This document shows positions 7,135 through 14,202 of a DNA stretch of 14,759 nucleotides, piece after piece. The notes under the pieces are model-generated. The model was not told the origin of the DNA and did not search any database. It was given only the letters and a program-made list of their open reading frames with translations. The stretch spans positions 1 through 14,759 of the forward strand of contig JAEZAW010000332.1 of the NCBI GenBank assembly GCA_023430315.1. The letters are read 5' to 3'. Origin of the DNA: Pseudomonadota bacterium (GTDB lineage Bacteria; Pseudomonadota; Alphaproteobacteria; Rhizobiales; Hyphomicrobiaceae). A program made the translations under genes and the position numbers. Every line of letters starts with the position of its first letter. Position 1 is the first letter of the stretch.

Positions 7135-7641
7135 CTATTCGCCCGGCTCCAAGGCGGCACCGGCGGCATCACTCCCCTGACCATCGCGAGAAATGATGAA
7201 TGCGGCTGCCGCCACAGCCGCCAAGAGCGGCAGATTCCGGCCGACGGTACGCACGATCGCAGGAAGAGCAATCGGTGCTGCCGAGGTGAGTGCGGCCATG
7301 ATCAGCTCACGGTCCGCCCCCGAAAAATCAGGCGCATCGGCGGACGCTGCGCTCGCAGCCTCCGGAGCCGGCGCCTCCTCGGCAACTGCCTCGCTCTCGG
7401 CAGGGGCCTCCGAGCGTACTCGAACGACCAGCGCGACGAGCAGGCCAAGACCCACAAACCCGCCGGCCAGGATAAGCGACCCAGTCTCCGGCCCGTACTC
7501 ACGATTGAGCCGCATTGCCAAGGCCGCGGTACCGAAGCCGCCAGCGATGAGGAAGGGGATGGCCACAATCGCGCGAGTGATAAGACCGTCGATCGCTCGA
7601 TCGACGGTCGCCTGCGCGCGGCGGAACAAACTACCGAACAT
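7135..7641 (-). CDS. Hypothetical membrane protein with three TM segments (holin-like)
   Basis: 168 aa. An amphipathic N-terminus (MFGSLFRRAQATVDRAIDG) is followed by hydrophobic segments at about 24-43 and 54-74, an Ala/Glu/Pro-rich linker at about 77-108 and a third hydrophobic stretch at about 137-151. This shape resembles small holin-X-like or DUF-type inner-membrane proteins that often follow DUF883 genes; function unknown. The ATG at 7641 has GGAGG 8 nt upstream. It lies 32 bp after the DUF883 gene on the same strand and is almost certainly cotranscribed from the EcfG-type promoter at 8051-8075. The pairing with an ElaB/YqjD-like protein suggests an envelope role under stress (inference). 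Confidence 0.8.
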   Translation of the reverse strand: MFGSLFRRAQATVDRAIDGLITRAIVAIPFLIAGGFGTAALAMRLNREYGPETGSLILAGGFVGLGLLVALVVRVRSEAPAESEAVAEEAPAPEAASAASADAPDFSGADRELIMAALTSAAPIALPAIVRTVGRNLPLLAAVAAAAFIISRDGQGSDAAGAALEPGE

Positions 7642-7673
7642 GACAATCCCCTCCGCGGTTCACGCCTGCCGGA

Positions 7674-7991
7674 TCAGGACTTCCAGAGCGCGCCGAGAAC
7701 GAACCCGAGCGCACCGACCACGGCGAGGGTGGCCATCGGCTGGTCCTTCACGGACTTGTTGACCGCCGTCTTGAAGTTCCCGGCGACCTCTTGCACGCGC
7801 TCTCCAGCCTCACGACCGGATTCAGCTACTGAGCGCACGGTCGCGTCGGCGGTCTCATAGGCTCGCTCCAGCTGCTCGCCGGCCTTGCCTGCGTATTCGG
7901 CTGCCTTGTCGGCAACCTGATCGGCAACGTCGCTAGCTGTGCTCTGCGCCCGCTTGCCGCTCTCATGGGGGTAGGTTTTTGCCGTCTGCAT
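7674..7991 (-). CDS. DUF883 / ElaB-YqjD-like tail-anchored protein
   Basis: 105-aa protein with a long Ala/Glu/Lys-rich amphipathic helix (about 18-80, ADQVADKAAEYAGKAGEQ and similar repeats) and a single C-terminal membrane segment, about 86-103 (MATLAVVGALGFVLGALW), ending in Lys-Ser. This is the ElaB/YqjD/DUF883 layout. In E. coli the relatives are stationary-phase, RpoS-dependent, inner-membrane proteins that bind ribosomes; here the analogous control would be EcfG, since a perfect EcfG-type promoter lies 60 bp upstream. The frame is open to 8231, but the ATG at 7991 has AAGGAG at 7 nt and matches the family start. First gene of a two-gene operon with the three-TM protein. Confidence 0.9.
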   Translation of the reverse strand: MQTAKTYPHESGKRAQSTASDVADQVADKAAEYAGKAGEQLERAYETADATVRSVAESGREAGERVQEVAGNFKTAVNKSVKDQPMATLAVVGALGFVLGALWKS

Positions 7992-8050
7992 TGGTGAACT
8001 CCTTAGACATGCGGGGTGGGTCAACTTTGCCCCTGCGTTCATGAAAGGAG

Positions 8051-8075
8051 AACGTTCCGCCCCAGTCAGAGTTCC
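8051..8075 (-). promoter_or_regulatory. EcfG-type promoter of the DUF883 operon
   Basis: Minus strand GGAAC (8075-8071), 16-nt spacer, CGTT (8054-8051): both boxes perfect. It lies 60 bp before the DUF883 ATG, in the gap after the GTPase-like gene stop at 8129. Confidence 0.85.
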
Positions 8076-8128
8076 GGGCACATCATAAAAGAGGTCGGTG
8101 CAGGATCGTCGCAGGCGAGGTTCGCGGC

Positions 8129-9613
8129 CTAGCGGCGCCAGAAGATCGAGCGCACGGCGGAACCGATCGCGGATGCAGCCTGGCGACCTGCACCCACGTA
8201 GTCCCGCTGAGCCTTCATCTGACCGAGCCAACGCACCGCTTTGACGCGCCGCGCAAGCCCATAGCTGCGACGCAGTGCGGCAGCGATGCGGGCGCCATCG
8301 GCTTCAGGATTCGCGGACTTGGGATCGATGACGATGGGCGTCATCACGACCACACCCTCGCTCGCGAATGCGCGTCCTTTCTCGCCCGCCGCGGGTGAGG
8401 CGGCCGCTCCCGAGAGCTCGACAGGCAGGACGGCGGGCGCAAGGAGGCTCGGGGTCATCTTGAAATGATCGGCAACGGCTGCGAGCGCAGCGCGCTGCTG
8501 TTCCGTCGCCACACCGTCCGGAAGTGCCCATACTACGAGGTCGGCCCCCGCGACCTCATCGACGAGATGGCGAATGTGCTTACCGGCGGCGATATCAGCC
8601 TCGGAAACGCGCACTTCCAGGCCGACGAGATCCCAGGTCGATGCGGAGGGATCCTTCCGGTCGAGACTGGCGAGCATGGCGCGTGCTTCGTCCTGCTCCA
8701 CCATGCGCAGAAGCGCTGCCGTGGTCTCACGCGCTTCGGCCGTCCCGCCGGCGACGAGCACCGTGATCGGCGAGCGCGTCATGGCGGCGACGCTCTCGGG
8801 GGCGTCTGCGGCGACGTCAGCCGGCACACGCGGGATGCGCAGGCGGCCGCCATAAAGATCGATCGCGGCCCGCCCCACCTCTTCGACATAGGCTTCGACG
8901 AGGCGGCGCATGACGTGCTCGCGCCCCCATTGGAAAAGAGCGCGAGAGAGCCGCTCCCGCGCCTCGTTCGTGATGGCCGTGGCCGGATTGACGAGACGCA
9001 CCAGGCGCCAGACGTCGTAGGCGCGCTCGGCGGCATCGAGCATATGCCGCCAGCGATAGATGCTGATGAACTGCGACACGGTCATGCGGTCGCCAAAAGG
9101 CACGTTGTTCTCGATCATACGGCCGAGGCGCCGGCTTACCCGCTCGGTGATAGCGAGCGCTTCGGGGAGCGTGAACTGCCAGACGGCATCCTCGCGCGTT
9201 GGATGGAGACGTTCGGCCACGACCTCGATGGTATTGCGTCCGAGCAGCATGACCGCGTCGAGATCGTTCATGCGCTCGAGATCGACCCGCGATGCGACCA
9301 CCTTCACGTCGGCCCATGCTTTGGCCTCCAGCGGGCTCCACGTCGGATCGGCGAGGCCTGCCTCATCGAGCTCGCTCGGGGCTTCGCGCTTTGCCTCGGC
9401 CGGGGGATAGCGTACCGCCCCGGCAATAAGCAGGCGCTGCATGAGCGTGACTGCGCCGACGCAGATCAATGCTCCGAGCGCCCACCAGAGAATGAGGCCC
9501 TTTTCCCAAAGATAGAGGCCGCCCAGCGGGACGAGCGACAGGGTCGGCAGCAGAAGTGCCGTCGCGATGAGAATGTAGCGTGCGGCGCTGGTCGCGGAGC
9601 TGCTTTTCGCCAT
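8129..9613 (-). CDS. Two-TM membrane protein with degenerate GTPase-like domain
   Basis: 494 aa. Two N-terminal membrane segments (about 12-32 and 38-64) precede a helical cytosolic region. That region contains LPEALAITERVSRRL (149-163), LVRLVNPATAITNEARERL (204-222) and GRAAIDLYGGRLRIP (247-261), which I recognise from a family of bacterial membrane GTPases (YcjX/DUF697-like). A C-terminal region (about 282-460) is laid out like their G domain: ITVLVAGGTAEARETTAALL where the P-loop should be, then GADLVVWALP. The nucleotide-binding residues are missing: the P-loop Lys position is Glu, and no DxxG or N/TKxD is seen. It may thus be a pseudo-GTPase. The ATG at 9613 is preferred although its ribosome site is weak; the frame runs upstream to a TTG at 9664. 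It may be transcribed from the DUF1328 promoter through a hairpin. Family assignment is from memory. Confidence 0.75.
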   Translation of the reverse strand: MAKSSSATSAARYILIATALLLPTLSLVPLGGLYLWEKGLILWWALGALICVGAVTLMQRLLIAGAVRYPPAEAKREAPSELDEAGLADPTWSPLEAKAWADVKVVASRVDLERMNDLDAVMLLGRNTIEVVAERLHPTREDAVWQFTLPEALAITERVSRRLGRMIENNVPFGDRMTVSQFISIYRWRHMLDAAERAYDVWRLVRLVNPATAITNEARERLSRALFQWGREHVMRRLVEAYVEEVGRAAIDLYGGRLRIPRVPADVAADAPESVAAMTRSPITVLVAGGTAEARETTAALLRMVEQDEARAMLASLDRKDPSASTWDLVGLEVRVSEADIAAGKHIRHLVDEVAGADLVVWALPDGVATEQQRAALAAVADHFKMTPSLLAPAVLPVELSGAAASPAAGEKGRAFASEGVVVMTPIVIDPKSANPEADGARIAAALRRSYGLARRVKAVRWLGQMKAQRDYVGAGRQAASAIGSAVRSIFWRR

Positions 9614-9654
9614 GGCCAATCCGTAAGTCGGAAGTCGTGCGCCGCGACGTGCCG

Positions 9655-9699
9655 CGGCCGGCAATCACCGGAGACGTTGGTCTCCGGCTACGCCGGCCG
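9655..9699. terminator. Nested hairpin after the DUF1328 gene
   Basis: An outer 8-bp inverted repeat (9655-9662 with 9692-9699) encloses an inner perfect 8-bp stem, CCGGAGAC (9668-9675) and GTCTCCGG (9680-9687), with the tetraloop GTTG. It lies 29 bp past the DUF1328 stop and 42 bp before the ATG of the GTPase-like gene. There is no T run on either side, so it is more likely an mRNA-end or partial attenuation structure than a classical terminator. Confidence 0.5.
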
Positions 9700-9727
9700 A
9701 TAGCCCTGCGTCGGAACAGCTAAAGCG

Positions 9728-9901
9728 TCAAGCTCGCCGTATCCAACCGCCCACCAGCGCGATGATAAAGAGCACGATCGCGACCCAGAAAAGGATCCGC
9801 GCCCCTTCCATTGCGGTGCCGGCGACGCCTCCGAAGCCGAGGAAGGCCGCCACGAGCGCGACAACGAGGAAGACCACGGCATAGTGAAGCAGATTGCCCA
9901 T
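9728..9901 (-). CDS. DUF1328 small membrane protein (57 aa)
   Basis: 57-aa hydrophobic protein with two membrane segments (about 6-26 and 36-53) separated by a Gly/Ala turn (GFGGVAGTAMEGARILFW). This is the compact layout of DUF1328 proteins, including the YtjA-like group; it ends WIRRA. Function is unknown, but the family is typically stress-linked in alphaproteobacteria. The ATG at 9901 is well supported: CAGGAG lies 7 nt upstream. A perfect EcfG-type promoter lies 52 bp ahead, so it is probably a GSR target. The AI-2E gene starts divergently at 10121. A hairpin and the GTPase-like gene follow on the same strand. Confidence 0.9.
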   Translation of the reverse strand: MGNLLHYAVVFLVVALVAAFLGFGGVAGTAMEGARILFWVAIVLFIIALVGGWIRRA

Positions 9902-9952
9902 TTCTCAGCTCCTGATGTCTCGTTTCCTGAATTCGTCAGGGATGCCCATTCA

Positions 9953-9977
9953 AACGCCAAAGCGCTGAGATCGTTCC
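9953..9977 (-). promoter_or_regulatory. EcfG-type promoter of the DUF1328 gene
   Basis: Minus strand GGAAC (9977-9973), 16-nt spacer, CGTT (9956-9953): both boxes perfect, 52 bp before the ATG. It lies in the 219-bp divergent region shared with the AI-2E gene. Confidence 0.85.
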
Positions 9978-10020
9978 TTTCACCGCGCAGTTCACCTGCC
10001 CCGTCCGGACGCCCGCCACT

Positions 10021-10046
10021 GCAACCAGGAGGCCGTAGTCAACGTT
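10021..10046 (+). promoter_or_regulatory. Possible weak EcfG-type promoter facing the AI-2E gene
   Basis: Plus strand GCAAC (10021-10025), 17-nt spacer, CGTT (10043-10046). The -10 box is perfect and the -35 box has one mismatch at a strongly conserved G. It lies 75 bp before the AI-2E start codon, a sensible distance. Low confidence because of the -35 mismatch. Confidence 0.35.
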
Positions 10047-10120
10047 TCTATGGGCCTGTGCTCGCGAGGCGCGTGAGAAAGCGCTGCGCTCCTCACCTCA
10101 CCATTCAAGGGACAACCAAG

Positions 10121-11947
10121 ATGCCGCTGCTTGCAGACAACCTGCGCAATCTCTCGGCATCGCTGATCGTCATGGCGCTCGTCATCGCGGCCCTCGTCGT
10201 GGGCAGCGCCATCTTCATTCCTCTGGCCATCGCCGTGGTGATCGCCTTCATTCTCGCGCCGCTCGTCAGGCGCTTGACCGCATATGGCGTGCCGCAGCCT
10301 GTGGCCGCCGTTGGCGTACTGGTCGCCGCCTTACTGTTGATTTTCGCCTTGTCATTTGCCGTCAGCGCGCAGCTTCTGTCCCTTGCGGCCGAGCTCGGCA
10401 GCTACAAGCACAACCTCGTCGAGAAGGTGCGCTCGGTGGCCGACATGGGGCGCTCGGACGGATTGATCAAGCGCGCCGTAACGGCCGTCGAGACGCTTGG
10501 CACTGATATCGAGCGCGAGCTCGGGCGCGGCATTGCGACGAAAACGGATCCTCTCGTCGTAGAGCAGCAAAAGGGTACGCCTCTACAAATTCTGCTCGGC
10601 ATCGGCGGCGCGCTCGAGCCGCTGGCACAAGTCGGCATCACCATCCTGTTCGCCATGCTGCTGCTCCTGCAGCATCACGACATTCGCGACCGCGTCGTCA
10701 GGATTGCCGGCACGGATCGCCTGAGCGGGACGGCAGCCGCCATCAGCGATGCCGGCAGCAAACTGTCCGAGCTCTTTCTCGCGCTGGCGACGATGAATGC
10801 GGGCTATGGCTTCGCCATCGGCATCGGCCTCTGGCTCATCGGCGTACCCAATGCACTGCTCTGGGGCATCCTCGCGGCACTCCTGCGCTTCGTGCCTTTC
10901 GCGGGCCCATTGCTGGCGGCCGTCCCGCCGATCGTGCTGGCCGCAGCCGTCGATCCCGGATGGACCACGCTCATCCTGACCGTCTCGCTCATCATTGTCG
11001 GCGAGATCATCTTCAACAACGTCGTCGAACCGTTCATGCTCGGCAAAAGGGCTGGCATCACCGCATTCGGCATGGCTGTTGCCGCAAGCTTCTGGACGGT
11101 CGTCTGGGGGCCGATCGGCCTTTTGCTCTCAGCGCCGCTGACGACCACCATCGTCGTCTTCGGTCATCACGTGCGCGGGCTCGAGTTCATCTCCGTGCTG
11201 TTCGGAGATGAGCCTCCGCTCGACCCGGCGCAGGAGCTCTATCATCGCCTGCTCGCGGGCGATCCCGTGGCAGCGGCTTCGACACTGGAGGAAGAAGCGG
11301 AGGAGCTGCCACCAGTGGAAATCAGCGATCGGCTCGTGCTGCCGGCGCTACGCCTTGCAGCGTTCGACCATCGCGCCCAGCGCGTAGATGCGGAGAAGGC
11401 GGAACACTTACGAGAGACGATGCGCGAGACGTCGAGCCTCTACTTCGACGAGCCTGATGAGGAGGCAAAGCGCGCCAACGGCAAGGAGCCGCCAACTGTT
11501 TGCGTCATTCCGGCGCGCGGCATGATCGATCGGGCCGGGGCCGACCATATTGCGCTTCTGGTGAGTCGCCAGACGCCATGTCGCGCGGTCGTTGCGACGC
11601 ACTCTACTGGGCTCACGGCAATCGCGGACCTCCAGGCCATGGAGGAATATCAGGATGTCGACACGATCGTCATAGCGACCGTCGGCGGCGTCGATGAAAA
11701 GCAGCTCCGACTCATTGCGAGGCGCGCCGCACGAGACTTTCCCGAAGCGCACCTCTTCGTTCTGGCACCTCCGAGGCTCGTTCCGCGCGATGACACGGAA
11801 CGGCGCGAGGAGGATGGGCAGATGCGCGTGCACACGACGATCGCGCCGATCGTGGCCGCGCTCGACTGCGCCCCGCGACGGGAACAGCGCGCAGCAGAGG
11901 ACACGCGCACGACCGAGCAGACGCGCGAAACCGAGACGATCGACTGA
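10121..11947 (+). CDS. AI-2E family transporter (PerM/UPF0118) with long C-terminal cytosolic domain
   Basis: 608-aa inner-membrane protein. Residues 1-360 are the AI-2E/PerM fold: TM pairs at about 12-47 and 60-88, an amphipathic middle region, then TMs around 168-185, 226-240, 245-275, 282-298 and 314-348. The family motifs are visible in LRFVPFAGPLLAAVPP (255-270) and NNVVEPFMLGKRAGI (299-313). The family includes AI-2 exporters and cation/proton antiporters, so the substrate is unknown. A cytosolic extension of about 250 residues follows: an acidic linker (385-460) and an alpha/beta region (about 458-552, VCVIPARGMIDRAGADH to HLFVLAPPRLV) that looks Rossmann-like. The frame is open from 9884, but the ATG at 10121 has AAGGGA at 8 nt and begins the membrane region. 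A weak EcfG-type promoter candidate lies 75 bp ahead. Confidence 0.9.
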   Translation: MPLLADNLRNLSASLIVMALVIAALVVGSAIFIPLAIAVVIAFILAPLVRRLTAYGVPQPVAAVGVLVAALLLIFALSFAVSAQLLSLAAELGSYKHNLVEKVRSVADMGRSDGLIKRAVTAVETLGTDIERELGRGIATKTDPLVVEQQKGTPLQILLGIGGALEPLAQVGITILFAMLLLLQHHDIRDRVVRIAGTDRLSGTAAAISDAGSKLSELFLALATMNAGYGFAIGIGLWLIGVPNALLWGILAALLRFVPFAGPLLAAVPPIVLAAAVDPGWTTLILTVSLIIVGEIIFNNVVEPFMLGKRAGITAFGMAVAASFWTVVWGPIGLLLSAPLTTTIVVFGHHVRGLEFISVLFGDEPPLDPAQELYHRLLAGDPVAAASTLEEEAEELPPVEISDRLVLPALRLAAFDHRAQRVDAEKAEHLRETMRETSSLYFDEPDEEAKRANGKEPPTVCVIPARGMIDRAGADHIALLVSRQTPCRAVVATHSTGLTAIADLQAMEEYQDVDTIVIATVGGVDEKQLRLIARRAARDFPEAHLFVLAPPRLVPRDDTERREEDGQMRVHTTIAPIVAALDCAPRREQRAAEDTRTTEQTRETETID

Positions 11948-12077
11948 GAGCGCTTTTTGCCTTTGCCGCACGCGCAACCCATCTGCAGGCGCCAGAGTTA
12001 TTCAAGCGTAACTCGGTCGGCGTGACAAACCAGCTTCCCGAGTGTCGTTCGTACCCTTGCCCTCGGAGAGAGAACAG

Positions 12078-12158
12078 ATGGCCAAGAACCTCATTCTATG
12101 GATGCTCGGCGTGCCGATCTCGGTGCTCATCCTGCTCAACATCTTCGGCGTCATCTGA
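12078..12158 (+). CDS. 26-aa hydrophobic mini-protein
   Basis: A short frame encoding a single hydrophobic helix: a MAKNLILWMLGVP start, then ISVLILLNIFGVI to the stop. One membrane-spanning segment with a positively charged Lys near the N-terminus. GGAG at 12065-12068 lies 9 nt before the ATG, a good ribosome site. I recall similar 25-30 aa single-helix proteins in Hyphomicrobiales, of unknown function. The codons look like genuine high-GC coding (mostly C or G in the third position). The stop codon lies within a perfect 11-bp inverted repeat. It stands alone after the AI-2E gene (130-bp gap) and converges on the CHASE kinase. Confidence 0.65.
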   Translation: MAKNLILWMLGVPISVLILLNIFGVI

Positions 12159-12166
12159 CGCCGAAG
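12143..12166. terminator. Perfect 11-bp hairpin at the end of the mini-protein gene
   Basis: CTTCGGCGTCA (12143-12153) and TGACGCCGAAG (12156-12166) are perfect inverse complements with only TC between. The stem covers the last codons and the stop of the mini-protein. It sits between converging genes, 29 bp beyond the kinase stop. No T run follows on either strand. Likely a transcript-end structure. Confidence 0.6.
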
Positions 12167-12194
12167 CGGCGGTGAGGATGAGGCACGCCCGCAA

Positions 12195-13947
12195 TCAGCC
12201 GTCAGCACCGTTGCGGCTCTCGGCCGCGAGGGTGGGCTGATCCTCGTCGGCGTCCGGCGCGCCCGACTTCGGCAATCTCACCTCGTGACGCACTCCGGAA
12301 GGATGGAAGCTGGTCGTGATGCGGCCGCCGAGGCCACGCTCGATAGAAAACTTCATCACATTCGTGCCAAAGCCGCTCTTCGACGGCGCCTCAACCGGCG
12401 GACCATTCCGCTCCTGCCAGACAATGTGAATGCCATCTAGCTCATCCCCATCCGAGCTCTGCTCCTCGCCCCACGTGACCATGACCTGCCCGCTCGGCTG
12501 ACCACGCGCCGTACTTCGTCGCATTCGTAGCCAGCTCGTTGATGAGCAGGCTCAGCAGGACGGCTTGGTTCTGCGTGACGTCGATCGCGGGACCTTGTGC
12601 GACGAGCGCACCCTGCCAATGACAGTAGGGCGCGAGAATTTCCCGGATGAAGGACCCGAGATCGGGCGTGTGAGCCGGATCGGGGCGCAGCAGGTCATGC
12701 ACCCGCGCGAGTGACGTCAGACGCTCGCGGAAAGATTTGTTGAAAACGTCGACCGTGGAACTGTATCGAGCCGTCTGTGAGGCGATCGCGGTGACGATCG
12801 CCAACATATTCTTGACGCGATGGATCAGCTCTCGATTGGCGAGCTGGGCCTGCTCTTGCGCCCGCTTGCGCTCGGCAACCTCGATGGAGAGCCTTTGCTC
12901 CGTCGCAGCATAACGCTCACGAGCATAGGCGAGCGAGCCCACCATCCCGGCAATGAGGAGGCTGATGACCGTCCCGCCGAGAAGAACCATCCAGGCCTTC
13001 GATCGATCTATCATGCCTTCAAGCGCAGTTTTCGACTGCAGCACGATCGTCCAGTCGGTGCCGGCAACGGTGATAGTGCGGCGGTTCGTGAAGAGTGGCT
13101 CCCGCGCGAGCGGTGGGAGGCGCGACAGGCGGTCATGCGTCAGCATGCGATCGTCGAACATCAGATCCGCCTCGGTCGTCTCGGTGCCGTCGTAGATCTG
13201 GACGTGGAGCCCCTGCAGAGTGCCTGGAAGATTGCGCTCGATGACACGCGGGATGAAATCGCCCATCCGGAACGTGCCGTAGACATAGCCGGTGAGCGCG
13301 GCGCGCCGACCCTCGGCGGTGTCGGGGGTCATGCCGTCGGCGTACACGGGCATATAGACGAGAGTGCCTGCCTGGACGTCCTCGCCCGTCTCCTGCATGA
13401 GCGCAACTTTGCGACTGAGGGCGGGGCCACCCGTATCGCGCGCACGTTCCATAGCGGCACGGCGGCGGGGCTCGGAGAACATGTCGTAGCCGATGGCCCG
13501 GCTGTTGCGCCAGTTCTCGGGCTCCAGATAGACGATTGCGGTGTAGTCGTCGCGCTTGCCTTCGGGATTGAAGCGATAGTCCGGACGCCCGGCTCGACGC
13601 TGCCCCTCGACGAAGCCGTCGATCTCCTCGTAGCGCAGCCGCTTGACGTAACCGACACCCTGGATGCCCGGGTAGAAGTCGTCGACGGCGAGGTCGCGGA
13701 TGAAGAGCCGCCACTGCTCGCGTGTCATGGCCGGAATGGCATTCATCGCCGCAACGCCAGCCCGCAGCACCTGCTGGTACGAGCGCATGGCATCGACCAT
13801 GAGGCCTTCGAACGCGCTTGCCTCCTCCTGGAATTGCCGGCGAGCTTTGTCGCTCGCGTCGGAGAACAAGAGCCAGGAGGCGATGCCCGTCGCGCCGAGG
13901 AGTAGCAGCAGGATCAGAAGCGTCGGCAGATAGACGCGCAACCGCAT
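12195..13947 (-). pseudogene. CHASE-domain HWE-type sensor histidine kinase, interrupted by a frameshift
   Basis: Membrane sensor kinase with TM1 at about 7-27, a periplasmic CHASE domain (about 60-260; GIQGVGYVKRL, YMPVYADGM), TM2 at about 319-341, a coiled linker, and a kinase core with His376 in ELIHRVKNMLAIVTAI and N-box INELATNATKYG (469-480), which has Asn where HWE kinases have His. The frame then drifts: after KYGAWS the reading frame ends 20 residues later, while the expected continuation PSGQVMVTWGEE, the W-x-E segment VWQERNGPPV and GFGTNVMKFSIERGLGG are in another frame down to 12195. The shift lies near 12495-12501 and fits a 2-base loss or a 1-base gain. Without it the protein would be about 580 aa. 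A real mutation or a sequencing error cannot be told apart here. The ATG at 13947 has AGGA at 6 nt. Confidence 0.88.
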
Positions 13948-14202
13948 CGAAAGTCCTGCGAGATATCAGGCGCTGTGAGGGCCTTGATCATTCGTCCTGA
14001 CGAGCAAGCTGGCGTCAAGCCATGCAGAGGCCCACCGCCCCGCCCTCGCCAACCTATGTATTGTCGTGGTTGCCGACCGCACACGCTCGCGCGGTTCGCC
14101 ATTTCTGATTGCAGACACTAGCATTTTTGGCAGCGGGTGTCGCCGATAATCCGTGCCGTGAAATTCTATGGTAAACGGCTGTGGCGAAGGCGCTGCACTG
14201 CA
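13948..14202. other. 255-bp intergenic region before the CHASE kinase
   Basis: Contains the presumed promoter of the CHASE kinase and the 3' end region of the protease gene. I see no gene, tRNA or EcfG-type promoter here. The part around 14100-14180 is locally AT-richer than the rest. Confidence 0.45.

Noticed and set aside
8465..9703. 412-codon plus-strand frame opposite the GTPase-like gene
   Set aside because: His/Asp/Arg-rich composition with no motif; the minus frame has membrane segments and family segments.
12026..12049. CAAAC/CGTT as an EcfG promoter for the 26-aa gene
   Set aside because: Two mismatches in the -35 box and a 15-nt spacer.
12820..13905. 361-codon plus-strand frame opposite the CHASE kinase
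   Set aside because: Shadow of the kinase gene, no domain signal.
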